The translations under genes and the position numbers were made by a program. A stretch of 64,000 bases of DNA, from contig CM046303.1 of the NCBI GenBank assembly GCA_025267735.1, positions 37,399,380 to 37,463,379 of the forward strand, in the 5' to 3' direction. Under the pieces are notes generated by a model, which did not search any database, was not told where the DNA came from, and saw only the letters and a program-made list of their open reading frames with translations. Origin of the DNA: Mactra quadrangularis (taxonomy: Eukaryota > Mollusca > Bivalvia > Venerida > Mactridae). Positions within the stretch are counted from its first letter, which is position 1; each line of letters starts with the position of its first letter. This document shows positions 1 through 11,972 of the stretch, in pieces.

Positions 1-109
1 GCACAGCATTTTCCCCAAGTTCAACACGCTTCTATACTATACAATATAGTACATGTCTACTATCAACAATCCTCGACAGCTGATTGGACGAGGGGAAAAT
101 GCTATGTGC
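1..109. repeat. Small inverted-repeat (MITE-like) unit at window edge
   Basis: GCACAGCATTTTCCCC at 1-16 is mirrored by the reverse complement at 92-109 (GGGGAAAATGCTATGTGC), a two-base difference over about 17 bp. The window starts at the first arm, so the true outer boundary and any target duplication cannot be seen. Probably a short foldback element or hairpin. Confidence 0.4.
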
Positions 110-1925
110 TAATATTAAATCGTTGATACTTGTTAGCTTGTCAGTTGACTCTGGAAGCAAATTATTTCTAAGATGGCAATTTAGAGACACTATTCTGATA
201 ATATTTAATTCATTGAACAACATATGTTGTGATATCCTTAGAATAGCGACCACTTTCCCAATATGTTTACCTCTTCAATAATAATCAATATGTATTTAAA
301 GGGGGGTTATAAGAAAGAAAAGAAACTAATGATATTGTAAGTATTGTGTGCATCTTTCAAGAGTATATTTATGCCAAAGCAATTGATAGAAATTCTGTTG
401 ACATTGTAACACATTTTGATGGTAAATAAGAGAAATTGCAAAAGGATGATTTCAAGTCCGATCTAGACATCAGATATTACAACTGAATCATGAATGTTCT
501 TTATTTCATAATAAATGACTCTGGCCATTGATAAAAATGGAGAAATAACAAAAGCACATTTCCATCAAAAGTGTGTAGTAGAATTTGATTTTATTTACAA
601 GGATAGAGAGAAATTACGTTGCGTAGATGCCAATTCTTATTATAAGCGTATACACTGTTATTTGAACACAGTGTTTAGATCATGATTTAGCAAATAGTGT
701 TACCCTGTGCAAGATGGTGGTTTTAAGGGATTAATTAATTACAAAACATGGCCAAGTAGAAAATTAAAAAATGTATCTTTTCACTTAAGACTAAATATCT
801 TGAAAGACCACATAACAGATCTGATGCATCAGTGCCAAAAGTTTAAACATGTCTGATTACTAAACACATTTGGAGTATATTCACCATCAACTGCAAAGAC
901 TCCCCCAAAGAAGGATGGTACGCTGAGACAACTTGTCGATCTCGTACGTAATATTTAAATATGTTCCACTCCAAACATTATAAACGATGCATTACAAGAT
1001 ATGTTGATTCTTCACTTTTCGGTAACGTTACATATATGTTTAATCGCATAAACCTTTAAGACTTGGTACGAAAAGCACAGACAACAAAATTGTTCAACAA
1101 ATGATCACTTTTGCTGCAATTTGCTGAGCACCAAAATATCTGACGACATTGGTGTGCTGATTGATACTCTTTTGAGATATCTATCTTGTAGGAGGGACAC
1201 TATAACAATGCGGTCAACTGAAATTTGTCCGAAACGTAAGTCAGTCAGTTTTTGACAATGTAAAGAAGGTACACTATTAGCATGGGTGTAAAATATCTTT
1301 TTAAAGCTAGTTCACATATTTTACATCAAAAGTGAAGGCATTTACGATATCTTTTGGCCATAAGCTAGTATTCGCTTGGATACTTTCTAAAGATAATAAT
1401 CATTAATATGTTTAGTTTACTACTGCATATGCTTAGAGTGTTGAGTTCAAAATACTCTATCAACAATAATTTGTGTCGTCACTTAAACATGTTGTTAACA
1501 CTATACAAAACGACCAGAGAAAATGTGCTATTGTAATGTAATATTATTAGACAGAAGCAAACTTAAACATTTAAGCACATATTCTAATTAAGTCAAGTTT
1601 AGTCAAGTCAGACTGAAACATTGTTTGTGTAATGATATTGATAGAGCTCAGTCAATTAGTTTCTTCCGCATTATTGGCTCATGCTTATTTTGCTATTGAC
1701 ATGTTTCAGTTTATTTTCACTGCATCAAACTATTTCAACTAAAAGATTTATAAGCTTTTCAAATACCCACACTTATTGCAATCTTAAACAAAATGATAGC
1801 ACTTCATAATAATCCTAAATTAAATTGTCTACTGTAAACTGTATAATTAACCCAATTATATTTTCCTGTTTTTCTTTATTTAAATGGCTTACACTTTGGA
1901 AATTAAATTAGTTTGTCCATCACAA
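110..1925. other. Non-coding AT-rich stretch, no feature recognised
   Basis: No reading frame with family resemblance, no tandem array and no clear terminal repeats were seen. The short ORFs here have the composition expected of random AT-rich DNA. Confidence 0.5.
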
Positions 1926-1929
1926 TTCG

Positions 1930-1996
1930 AAGGTTGCCAGCAAGACTGTAATAAGTACATTGCGTTGAAGAGCAATTATCTTGCGGACAACCCTCC
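1930..1996. repeat. Palindromic ~70-bp repeat, copy 1
   Basis: The arm GTTGCCAGCAAGACTGTAAT near 1932-1951 pairs imperfectly with TATCTTGCGGACAACC near 1977-1993 on the other strand. A second copy with the same arms (GTTGCCCGCAAGACTGTAGT) lies at 63407-63477. This points to a dispersed foldback or miniature element. Confidence 0.45.
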
Positions 1997-2003
1997 AATT
2001 ATT

Positions 2004-2578
2004 TATCAAATTTTTTATTTCATTTAAACCTCGGCTTTTATGAGATTTAGGCATTTTGATTGCTTCCGAATCTCATAGTGACCGAGTTTTCTCACGAAGG
2101 CCGTGTTTTTTTTTTCTTCCACAAAAATGCCGCCACTTTGAATGTTGGTACAATCTGAGCATTTTTATTGGGACCCTATCTGCGACAATGGTGAATTGTT
2201 TTCATAACGCCCTGTATATGGCTATAGACAGTCATTATAACCCGAGGCCACAGGCGAAGGCTAATATGACTGTTTTCAGCCAAATAACTAGGCCATTATG
2301 AAAACACTTCATTATTTACAATACATTATTGCTAAAAAAATGGAACTGGTTGAATTTGGTTCGTAATCGTAATCTTTGACTCCACATTGAATCTTGAGTT
2401 GCTAATAGATGATCAGGTGGGATTAACTAGTTTTACAAGCTTTAAAAAGGTTCAAAAAAATCATATAACAAACATTGAAACTTAAACCCATGATTTATTC
2501 TATAAGTAAATAAATTTCTACACTACTCAGTCTCTTTCTGCCAGTTTGTTCTTTAGATACTGGGAAAATAGCCTTTAC
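2004..2578. other. Non-coding, no recognised gene
   Basis: Contains a short poly-T run near 2107-2116 and a GCCGCCACTTTGAA segment at about 2129 that resembles the GCCATYTTG motif of the next feature. An 81-codon frame at 2056-2301 shows no recognisable family. Confidence 0.4.
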
Positions 2579-2900
2579 CCGCCATTTTGACCACCATTTT
2601 GACCGCCATTTTGAATTTAAAAGTTTGTCTAAGAATAACAAAATTTAACCAACTCGATCTGTAAATGTTGAAATCACTATTGTCCTTCATTTTATGACCA
2701 TAATTTGTAAAAATACATTTTGCATGTATAATTTAGCCTCTAGCCGCCATCTTGGTCGCCATCTTGGATTCTGGAAGTTGCCCAAGGATGACAAAGTGGC
2801 ATCAATCGGATTTGGAATCAGTAAGACCATGTCTAACAATAAATTGAATAACATTTTCTACATCATTTCGTGCAAGGTCATCCTTGGTGTTGGCCGGACT
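2579..2900 (+). repeat. GCCATYTTG-motif repeat, two diverged ~165-bp units
   Basis: CGCCATTTTGACCACCATTT starts a run of three motif copies (2580-2617). A second block, CCGCCATCTTGGTCGCCATC, starts at 2744. After each block comes a similar stretch of about 100 bp, so this looks like two diverged tandem units of a dispersed non-coding repeat. No coding capacity is recognisable. Confidence 0.4.
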
Positions 2901-4638
2901 AAATTGAAATATTTTTAGTACTTAATTAAGATATCTAATGAAAGAATGTATGTTAATTCATCATTGCTACGTCTTCTTAACTATACTGGGACGTTACTAT
3001 GTATACATGTATGTTATAGGAGTAATGCCTCTTTTATATTTATATGATTTGGTAATTATTGTTTGACTGATTTATTGAGCGCAGGCTGGGACCTGTGCTC
3101 TTATATAGAATGCGTTTTGAATATGTCTGTGCATGCGGAACTTTTCGGCTGTTACTGCCTGATTACTGTCCAACGCACTTTTCTCAGTCAACCATTGGGG
3201 CCACCATTGAACCTTGATTTTCATTGCAAACTAACGAAAGTCATTCGTGACATTGTGAAAGACGTGGTTTTAATAAAAAATCTATGTTATTATATTGATT
3301 ACAGTTGTTTGTAACTTAAGAATCGATCGGATTTTCTTATTAAACCAAACCAGTGAAGTGGTTATATATTCGGACAAAAAGTATCTGTTATGGTGGCACA
3401 CCACAGTTTCCTAGGCTTCTCGGCTGAAAATACCCCGCCACACAATGAAAAGCTCACACACTAGCCTGTAATCACGCACCTGAAACAAATGATTTTGAAA
3501 ATTAGCATGAATATATGTTTCTCAATAAAAACAATAAAATACACGTAATCAAAACAAACTTTTCTGCCTGAGGGGCCTTTAATTCTTTGTTTTGATAGTC
3601 GCGAAAATAGGTGACAAAATGGCGAATTTCCCCTTTACGCAAAGTCCCACAGAATTCTTAATTCTGATGATGGCCACACATACCGCACTGATTCTTATTC
3701 ATTAAACCATGCACAATCTGAAAATAATGAGGAAATAGGGTGCCATCCGTGACTTTATTGCTCTAAATTTGCAATTTCTGAGGTACCTTGAAAATGAACA
3801 GCTGATTTCTGTGCTAGCTCCGCAAATAGATACATTCGCATCTGACAGACATTTTTTGAAATACCCCGGTCAATACCGTTACAACTTTTTAAACCTAATA
3901 ATTAAAATGCTATACTAGCTGTTGAAACTTCAAATATAACAATCAAAAATATTTTAAACCTCAAAAATGCAATCCAACGGCCAAAATTTCTATCATTTGT
4001 AAATTTGACCCTGGCCAATTCGCCGAGGCGGCTTTGAAACTGTGGTGTGCCACCTATGATTAAACGGGAATTTCGGATAAAACGAAATTAATAAAGATAA
4101 GACTAAAACACGTACGACTTCTTTGAAATCATACAGCTGGATCAGAGACATGGCTAAAATCCAAGCTTTAGGTTTGTGAATTTTTCACAAAATTGTTATA
4201 TCTGACAAGGTTTTTTGGTAAATATTTAATTAATTTGGTTATATATTTTTTGTTATTTATATTTTCTCTGTGGTTTAAACTAAAACATATACACTTGACT
4301 GTCATGGTCTCCATCGTCTATTTATACAAAACACGTTCGTATTTACATTTTGGAGACGGTCAAAACCACTGACGAAGACATTGACACCATAAACAAGGAA
4401 GGATTATTAGACCATCCCTGATATTAATCCTATCATTGTATTGTGCATTAATATACATGTAGGTGTTTACGTTTTAGTAACGATATGCTTAATTGGTTTA
4501 ATTAGCGGTTATTAAGCAATGTTTTAATTTTAACGTCTCATTTATAGTGAATCACAGACTTAAGGAGTACTTTCATGTTATTAATTATTTGCGCACTTTG
4601 ATGCTTTGCATCAATATTTTCTTGTTTCCTTTGGAACA
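2901..4638. other. Non-coding, no recognised gene
   Basis: AT-rich. The sequence CTGTGGTGTGCCACCTATGAT near 4039 answers TGGTGGCACACCACAGTTTC near 3391 as an inverted repeat, so 3391-4059 may be a ~0.67-kb element with short terminal inverted repeats. No transposase frame is present in it. Confidence 0.35.
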
Positions 4639-4800
4639 GTAAGATAAACCTTGCCATGAGCAAAACACTCGAAAAAGCTAGCGCGCTGTACTTGGACTGC
4701 TCTTGTTAAATTATATTAATTGATACATAATAACTTTTTTATAGATAATATTGCTGTATAATTTCGATATTTTGACAAAAATATAATTTTGATTTAAAAA
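4639..4800 (+). repeat. Dispersed repeat A, copy 1 (abuts the gap)
   Basis: AAGATAAACCTTGCCATGAG (4641-4660) and the following ~130 bp recur in direct orientation at 8898-9035. The copy runs into the N gap, so the gap lies within or beside a repeat. Confidence 0.6.
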
Positions 4801-4802
4801 AT

Positions 4803-4902
4803 NNNNNNNNNNNNNNNNNNNNNNNNNNNNNNNNNNNNNNNNNNNNNNNNNNNNNNNNNNNNNNNNNNNNNNNNNNNNNNNNNNNNNNNNNNNNNNNNNN
4901 NN
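4803..4902. other. Assembly gap, exactly 100 N
   Basis: A run of exactly 100 N, the usual placeholder for a scaffold join of unknown size. It lies between two dispersed repeats (4639-4800 and 4936-5040), which probably explains why the assembly broke here. Reading frames crossing it are artefacts. Confidence 0.98.
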
Positions 4903-4935
4903 ATAAACGTACATAGTAATTTTATGGAAAGGATA

Positions 4936-5040
4936 TCTCTACATCGTTCCAACTGTAACAAAATGATCACACGACTACTCTTTTCAAGCCTTAACAATTT
5001 ACAACAAAGACAGCGAGGCTTAGTTCAAGCGTGACATTTA
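4936..5040 (+). repeat. Dispersed repeat B, copy 1
   Basis: ACATCGTTCCAACTGTAACA and about 85 following bases recur in direct orientation at 7719-7830. They share the stretch ending GGC(G/T)TAGTTCAAGCGTGA. A short start of the same unit is also visible at 9040. Confidence 0.55.
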
Positions 5041-5154
5041 ATTATACTAAAATCAGGTATATTTGTCAATTCCAGTTAACTTTTGAATAGAAAAGTGATG
5101 ACCCGTATAGATCTAACAAAATGATAATAAGTTCAGGTCAGGGCTCGAATTTAA

Positions 5155-5455
5155 CAAAAAATTGGACTTGCAAATTTTTGCGAGTTGATTTTATTTTAAC
5201 TCGCAAAATGAAAATAATCGCTCACATTTTTTCTTCAAATTTTAATAGCAAACATAGAAACTATTCATATATACAATGTAAAAACAACACAGTGCTATAT
5301 TTGACTAGATAGATCAAGGGCGTTATTGTGGGATAAACAAAAATATCCCGTTTCAATGTTGATTTGAGCCATATTAGTTTAGACAGTAAAATGTTTGAGG
5401 CGATTTTAACTCGCGAAAATTTGCGAGTTAAAATAAAAGTTACTCGCAAGAGACT
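5155..5455. repeat. Putative foldback element with GCGAGTTAAAAT arms
   Basis: TTTTGCGAGTTGATTTTATT near 5176 is followed by TTTTAACTCGCAAAATG. An inverted equivalent (TTTTAACTCGCGAAAATTTG then GCGAGTTAAAATAAAAG) lies at 5404-5439. Each end is thus itself palindromic and the two ends mirror each other across about 200 bp of AT-rich filler. Class unknown. No coding sequence inside. Confidence 0.4.
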
Positions 5456-5626
5456 TTTGAAAGAGACAAAAACTTTCGAATTGGCAACATCAGAAAAAAT
5501 CCAGAAACATTGACTTCCAACCGGTTTTATGAAAAATCTGCCCGATAAATTTTTGTTTTAAGAGAAAACATATATTTACACTGTTCAGGTGGTAGATAAT
5601 GATGTAAGCTTTAAAATGATATATAA

Positions 5627-7063
5627 TTTCACGGCGTCTCAACGCCGTGATATTGTGGTGGGTAGATTTTGATAGCAATGGGCAAAAGTCACGTGATAAA
5701 AAATGATAAAAATCCTTTCGATTTCCACTGCCGACAAATTTATTGTTTTTAATGCAGTCATAGTACAGCCCATTTCCGTTAAAAGTTAAATAGAAAAATC
5801 ATTTTTGGGGGAATCCATATAAACAATTTTTCTTTCAACAATGCAACACACGAAAAATCAGCGTTTTATATCAACACATTTCCGCAAATCCTTTCGAATC
5901 ACACGAAAAGGGGTAGGTATAAATCGCGAACCAACCGGACCAGGAGACCAGTTTAGTATACGGATACAGTTTAACAAATATGCGTATCATAATGTGTGTA
6001 TAGTACATATATTATTGATATTTGCCAATATTTTATTTGAAAAGATAAGACACCAATATCGAAATTATATTTTAAGAAATAACTTTGCAGACTTTAACTA
6101 TTAAAAGAATCGTCGATTGCTTCATCACATATTGTTGTAAATATTATATATTTCAACTGTTAGAGTATTTATCAAAACTAATTTGATATGATTCATATAT
6201 TTTAATAATATACCATTTTTTCTTATTAGCCGACTGTATAAATAAAGAAGCGTAATCGTGTAACATTGACTCTTAATTCTTACTCTTACTGAGCTCTATT
6301 GGCGATCTTTTCTAACTATGATTAAGTGCAGCGGACCAGTTAATTTTAAGAGCATAAGAGTTACGGACCAGGGTTGAGTTCAGTAACTGCGAACGTTATA
6401 GAACGTTCCGCAACGATACATTCGGAAGTCCTCGTCCATTTGCTGCGAATAATCTCGGACATATTTGGACGCTATTTTGAAATGTCCGGCGTTAAAGTAA
6501 ACAAATGTATGACCGAGGAGTTCCGAATGCATCGTTATGTAACGTACTGTAGCGTTTTGTGTAATTGAACTTGCTTCTGGTTATAGATCGAGCAGATGTA
6601 AGATTATTTTTGCAGACTTTTTTTAATTATGAAAAGTTTGGTACTATATTGACGGACTATTGACCAGACGGACCAGGTAATTTTAAGAGAGTTAAAATGA
6701 CGGACATTTACACCTAGGTGAAAAGCTCGCCAGTTTTTAATTTGTTCGAATGGAGTATGTTTTCTCGAGTCCGATTGAATTCATTATTAAGAAAAATGAT
6801 TTCTATTCGAAATAGCTTGCCTTTTGTATTTTAGTGCATCTTTTCGGAATTAAAATACATGTTAAATCCTTTCGTGTATCCGGCAACAAAATTCTTCCGT
6901 AACAAGTAAAGGTATGACCACTCTCTAATACACTGGTTTGAAAGATTCACTCGCTGACTCTCTACCTCTGCTTAAAAACTATGCGCAAACTGATATTTCT
7001 ATTTCAAGGCAAAGACACACACATTTAGATTGCATGACTGTCTCGTGATTAAAAAATAAATGC
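5627..7063 (+). repeat. Long inverted repeat R1, left arm
   Basis: Nearly collinear with the reverse complement of 38544-40493. Shared blocks include the terminal hairpin CACGGCGTCTCAACGCCGTG (5630-5649), the CCTTTCGATTTC block (5717), CGATTGCTTCATCACATATT (6114), TGTATAAATAAAGAAGCGTA (6234), the GGACCAG/GAGAGTTAAAATGACGGACA block (6670-6705), and CTGTCTCGTGATT (7038). The left arm carries about 300 bp (5750-6050) and a ~208-bp insert (6373-6580) absent from the right arm. It lacks the Tc1 element that interrupts the right arm at the position equivalent to about 6145. No coding sequence recognised. Confidence 0.85.
6373..6580. mobile_element. Small TIR insert (MITE) in left arm of R1
   Basis: Absent from the right arm of R1, where TTACGGACCAGG runs straight into TTATAGATCG. 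The insert has inverted ends. AACGATACATTCGGAAGTCC (6411-6430) pairs with the reverse complement of the GAGTTCCGAATGCATCGTTA segment (6518-6537). It is non-coding. The exact target duplication is unclear, with a possible short GG. Confidence 0.6.
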
Positions 7064-7640
7064 AATAAACAAGGCGGTGAACGTTCTCCAGTGTATCAAA
7101 ACAAGAAAAAATGGCGCCAAACAAAAAAAGGTAAGTTTTTCTTTAATATCTTCTTTAAATGGCTTCCTCTGATAAAAACTTATGTACCAGAACACGCTAC
7201 TCACTTTCCGGAACACGGCGGTACGTGGTTTATTGTATATAGTCCAATAGTTTTGAAAATATGCGGAACCTAGGATTCGAGTTGATGAAATTCTCCCAAC
7301 TATTCATTATGATAGACTGGAGTTTTTTAATTTAATTTTCAATTTTCTCTCTAAATTCATGGTTTTGGATGGTTATTGTTTAAGCAATAGTTGTATTTTT
7401 GTATACAAAATCTGTCTTATAGCTGCCAGCATCTAACAGGAAGTTTTAAACACAAAACTTACTTTTATTTAAAAATGATAGACTGGAGATGCAAAAAATG
7501 ATGGATGGACTGGAGACACAATTTTGTACAACAACTAATAATTATGGTTTCTTGTTTCAGACAAGCACAGAGGTTATCCAGCAAGTTTGCAGATAGTATA
7601 AATCTGGCGTCGGAGATGTGCATCAAGTAGTACACAGTTT
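7064..7640 (+). repeat. R2 exon-intron module, plus copy
   Basis: Starts AAGGCGGTGAACGTTCTCC, then an ATG exon at 7111-7130, a donor GTAAGT at 7131, a 430-bp intron and the acceptor TTGTTTCAG ending at 7560. The whole block has an inverted copy at 12405-12895 with donor, acceptor and intron length (~428 bp) kept. Part of the second exon and its flank recurs at 49960-50040. I cannot name the family. Confidence 0.7.
7111..7630 (+). CDS. Hypothetical spliced mini-ORF (29 codons) in repeat R2
   Basis: Exon 1 (7111-7130) begins ATGGCGCCA and encodes a basic start, MAPNKK plus two bases. Removing the GTAAGT..CAG intron (7131-7560) keeps the frame open into exon 2 (7561-7630), which ends at TAG. 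The predicted product is 29 residues, basic and serine-rich, with no recognisable domain. In the inverted copy the same ATG exon reads MAAIPKK but exon 2 stops after two codons. Either this is the first coding exon of a longer transposon or host gene that was captured and truncated, or a non-coding transcript with chance reading frame. The canonical splice signals are seen. Translation is inference. Confidence 0.3.
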
Positions 7641-7718
7641 TCTGCTTAGCCTCGAATAAGAATAATGGAAATATGACTCAAACCGCTGCATATTCTTTAC
7701 TTTTTGGAACGATGTCCT

Positions 7719-7830
7719 AAGACATCGTTCCAATGGTAACAAGAAAGTATAAGATTACTCTTTTCACGCTTCAACAATTTTCAACATAGACAAAGAGGCG
7801 TAGTTCAAGCGTGAAACTCATTAACATCTC
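7719..7830 (+). repeat. Dispersed repeat B, copy 2
   Basis: Direct copy of 4936-5040. It is preceded by the short hairpin CGATGTCCTAAGACATCG at 7710-7727. Confidence 0.55.
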
Positions 7831-8897
7831 ATTTAAATGTAATACAACGCTGGCTTGTGTTGTCGTTCTTGAAACTCTTCAGGAAAAGGGAGGCTACTCT
7901 CAGGACATACAAATTTTGCAATGGAGACGGGACAACTCAACCCGTAGACAACTCAGACCGTGACAACTGCAAAGATTACTTGTTGGAGTAAAAGGGCCTA
8001 CGATGTTTTTGACAATGCCTGTTATATGCGTAGCATAATTACATCATTCGATAGTTATAAACAATATTAAATGACCGTATTACATTATGATACTTATGTC
8101 AATACATTAAGGACGATTTTGGTAGTTTTTGTGCGCACCGTTCTGTGCATATTTAAAACACGACGTCAACGTTACAAATAAGGCAGTGGCTAGAGTTACG
8201 GTACCGTATCTCTAGGCCCAGGTTCTAGAGTTACGGAAGTTCCGTAACTGTAGACAACCCTGCCAGGGTTGGCTAGAGTTACGGAAGTCTATAACATGCG
8301 TATGTTTAAACTTTAAAACGTCGAAAAACTTGTTTAAATTCATTATTACTCGAAATAAACATATATTTACCGATGTGACTTATCTTCAAAGTGTCACATT
8401 AAAAGTTTACTTGAGCGATTTTAAGTTATAGAGTTTGATTATAATTTGGAATGAATATGCATAATTTTGTACGGAATTTTAAGCAAATATTTATAGGAAA
8501 TAGACGATTCTTAGAGTAATTTTAATTGTGAATAAATTGCAAATGCAAAACGTTAATTTGACTTAAATTTCGTGAACAAAAATGGGAATGTAGCTTGATG
8601 CAAAAGAGCTTAGTACTTGGGGGAAAACCTTAAATGAATTGTAAGAAAGTCGATGTTTTTGTGGGAAAAAAATTCTGTTTGTCATTCCACACCAAATCTT
8701 TAAGATTTTAACGAAAATATTTACGATCTCGTTAAAAAATACCCATTGATAACCAAAAATGAGAAGTTGTCAGCTCCTTATTGTGGTTAAAGAAAATAGT
8801 CCAGAATAATCTTTGGTTTGGTGAGATGGCTGCTGTACATGATCCTAAAATGTGTTGATGAAAATTAATTCTTTGACTGGTTTATTTTGTTTGATAA
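7831..8897. other. Non-coding, with a solo TTAA-type transposon end
   Basis: TTAAGGACGATTTTGGTAG at 8107-8125, then TGTGCGCACCGTTCTGTGCA and CGACGTCAACGTT, matches in reverse complement the sequence ending in TTAA at 59633-59636. This looks like one end of a piggyBac-style element. A tandem GAGTTACGGAAGT motif lies at about 8227-8290. Nothing else recognised. Confidence 0.4.
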
Positions 8898-9140
8898 AGT
8901 AAGATAAACCTTGCCATGAGCAAACCACTTGAGAAGTCTAGTGCTATGCTTTTGTTAAATTCTGTTAATTGATACTTAATACATTATTTTATAGATGATA
9001 TACATAATTATGTATTCTTTAATCAAAAAATAAGTTCAGGACATCGTTCCTCCAGCACTCCAGTGCTTTGATTTCTTCTTGACACCGTGGCATTTTTTAC
9101 ATTATAATCAAGTGGAATTGCCACCGAGAAGCTAATGTAC
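8898..9140 (+). repeat. Dispersed repeat A, copy 2, plus R2-associated tail
   Basis: 8898-9035 is a direct copy of 4639-4800. 9055-9140 (the TTCTTGACACCGTGGC to AATCAAGTGGAATTGCC segment) matches 50085-50155, next to the second-exon copy at 49.96 kb. The two segments probably belong to one longer repeat now interrupted here. Confidence 0.5.
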
Positions 9141-10274
9141 TTCCAAATATTGTGGGCCAACTAGTCTTATAGTGTACTTATTATTTTACGTGTATTTACT
9201 GTTCAGCTCACTGAACACAAATCATTTCAATATAAACCATTTACAGTCAATATCAAAATAATAAGGTCAAGTTCTAGACATTGATTAAAACACTTGGTAT
9301 CTAATTCAAATATATGAAGAAAATCTATTTACGCTAAAGAGTGTTTATTTATTGGGGTCCCACGTGATAAATATTTTTTAGATCAGGGTGTAAACTATTT
9401 TGGCTCAAATTAAAAAAATATAATCCACATATGTAATATAAAAAATGCTTAAAATAATTATTTTAAAAATATTTTGTTAGATGAATAAACAAAACCTGTC
9501 TTTTTTATAATAATGAACAAGTAACAAAAGTGAAAACCAAATTAAAGTCAGATTTTACCCGGATGGATTGAATAGAGAACTAACTTATATTCCCACGGAA
9601 GAAATTCAAAGTGAATCAATTCAAGCATGTACTCTTTTTAAGGGCGACATGGAGGAAAATAGACATTGTTTTCGAATGCCGTATTAAAAGTATCAAAATC
9701 CGTGTCAGTATTACATATAGTAATTCTACATCTGTCATATTGTCTTCAACAGAATCGGTACTAGAATTGATATTGTTCAAATGATCCCCTGCTTCACATT
9801 GATCAGTAAACCGAATTGTCAGATTTTTCTGTTTATCAAATCTGAACGATGGCGATGATTCAAATAGGGTTTTCTGTCGTTTACATGCAGGTAATAGTAA
9901 ATAAACTTTATATGAGTTCTTTCAAATTAACGTTTGTAATTATCACTTGAGTGCTTATCGAGCTTCCAAAAACAGCACTAAGTTGATTTTTCTTTCTCAA
10001 AGTATATTTTCAGCTGAAGCGGCTATTTGATGTTCTTGTCTTGCTCATATCCTGAAATAATTGAACGTAGAAAATAACTTTTTATATACTTATCACAGAA
10101 TAGAAATAAGAGAAGGATAGAAAAACTTGGGTATGCAAAAAACAAACACAGTGTTGATGGTAATCCATAAAAGTCGAAATGAATGAAAATGTTATTAAAA
10201 GATAAATGATACTTTATTCCAACGCATTTACCATTAATGCCGAGGTTCAGTTATTTTCCTTCATTAGTTAACAC
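9141..10274. other. Non-coding, no recognised gene
   Basis: AT-rich, with no terminal repeats, tandem repeats or credible reading frame seen. Confidence 0.45.
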
Positions 10275-11972
10275 TCCGGTTACACAAAGGTCGGACTTAA
10301 ATTGGTCCTCGATCGGTAAAATATGTCTTTTAACTAATCGGTTGGCATCGGTAACTGCATTTCAGAATTTTTGTGTAACCAGGTATCGCCGATAGAATGG
10401 TTTTTTATTATTTTTTCTATCTAATCAGAGGCATATATCGATGATATCGGTCATGAACAACTTGCCAATCGTTAATTCGTTTGAATTTTCACCGATATTT
10501 TTTTAAACATTTTGAAATCCCATCAGTAGGTTTTTAACCATGAAACTCGCTTATACCAAAAGCCAATCTGATTAAAACCCGATCTAAAATTTTACCGCTC
10601 GCATACTCGCTAATTTAGATCTGGTCTTTTCCAAACGAAGGTCACGTTCAGGTGACCTTTTCTCATCATAATATTCATGACGAAATTGTTATGATACGTA
10701 ACTTGTTTACATCGTCTACGTCACGCAATTTGAAATGAGCCACCCAATCGCAGACTGTGAATAATACCGATGTTAAATTTGCATGCAAACCTTGGTCTAA
10801 AAATAGAAATTACGAAATCAAAATGTGATTAATAGTGTTTTCGTCTAGATGAAAGCTACGCATTGATTGGTCGACACAAAGTTCATCTCGACGTGACCTT
10901 GCATTGACTAAGTAGAGATCCAGTACGACAACGCGAGTAGAACAGGATCTCTGTTTACGGAGATTGACCAAAAGCTTGTGGTGAGTGGCTAATCAGAGAC
11001 GTAGAAGTTTGAAAGATCGGCGTTCGTCGGTTCCATTCTCTCTGGAAAAAACGAACAACCGATCTATCCCCAATCCAAATGTGTAATCGGGCCGTAAAGA
11101 TCGTTTGTTGTTTTTACCCGTTAATAGCGGAACCGACGAACAACGATTAAGCATTGACATCTCCAATTAGTGGCCGACATATCACTCATCACATGCTTAT
11201 GAGAAAAGATGAGTTTGGTCGGCGAAAAAAAACGGGATGTTAAAAATGTTTAAAATTCAGGATCGTTGAAAATTTCAAACGAATTACCGATTGAAAAGCT
11301 GTCTATGATCGATTTCACCAATATGCTTCTGATAAGCGGCGGCAAGTAAGAGACGTCGTTGACAGATCCGTGTTTGGTTCCGTTCTTTACTGGAAAAACG
11401 AAAAACCGATCTTTCCCCGATCCCCATGTGTAATCGGACCCTAAGAGCCCAGTTACACATAGTGATCGGTGGAAGATCGATTTGTTTTTCCCCGTTAATA
11501 GAGGAACTGAAGAACACCGATTTAGTACCGACGTCTCCGATTAGCGGTCAATATATTTCTAACATATTTTATAGGGAAAACACGAGTTTCATTGGTGAAA
11601 AAACGATTGGGATGTTAAAATTGATTAAAATTCTCGATCGTAGAAAATTTCCAACGATTGACAAACTGTCTATGATCGATATCACCGATATGCCTCTGAT
11701 AAGCTACCGTTGTACAAATATGAATCACCGATAGGAAAAGACAGTAAGTTTTCACCAATGAGACTCATCTTTCCCCTATAGCTTGTGATAAGTGATAAAT
11801 CGGCAGCTAATCGGATATGTCGGTGCTAAATCGGTGTTCGTCGGTTCCGTTCTAAAGATGAAAAAAAACGAACAACCGATCTATCACCGATTACCGATAA
11901 CATCCGATCAGATTAGAGAAGTTATAAACCGATTGAGGACCGATTTAAGTCCGACCATATGTGTAACTGGGG
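10275..11972. mobile_element. Composite of GGTTACACA-ended TIR elements
   Basis: The left end CCGGTTACACAAAGGTCGGA (10275) matches the reverse complement of the right end at 11928-11970 (...TCCGACCATATGTGTAACTGG) over roughly 45 bp. Inside, a second left-type end, CCCAGTTACACATAGTGATC, starts at about 11448, so 11448-11972 is a ~525-bp TIR element by itself. 11095-11445 is a diverged direct copy of that element's interior. Motifs GATCGG, AACCGATC and GGTTCCGTTC recur throughout. 10560-10970 is a separate repeat shared with 48.8 kb. No transposase frame is present, and the short ORFs here come from the palindromic arms. The right end abuts a SINE tail. Confidence 0.6.
10558..10975 (+). repeat. 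Dispersed repeat R5, copy 1
   Basis: About 400 bp matching 48778-49165 in direct orientation. Shared landmarks are AATCTGATTAAAACCCGATC, the near-identical block TCTAGATGAAAGCTACGCAT then TGATTGGTCGACACAAAG, and the final GGAGATTGGCC/GGAGATTGACC. No coding sequence. Confidence 0.75.

Noticed and set aside
4711..4997. ORFs crossing the gap
   Set aside because: They contain 34 unknown residues from the N run.
5630..5649. Helitron 3' end at the R1 hairpin
   Set aside because: The hairpin is good, but no CTRR follows at the right distance in either arm.
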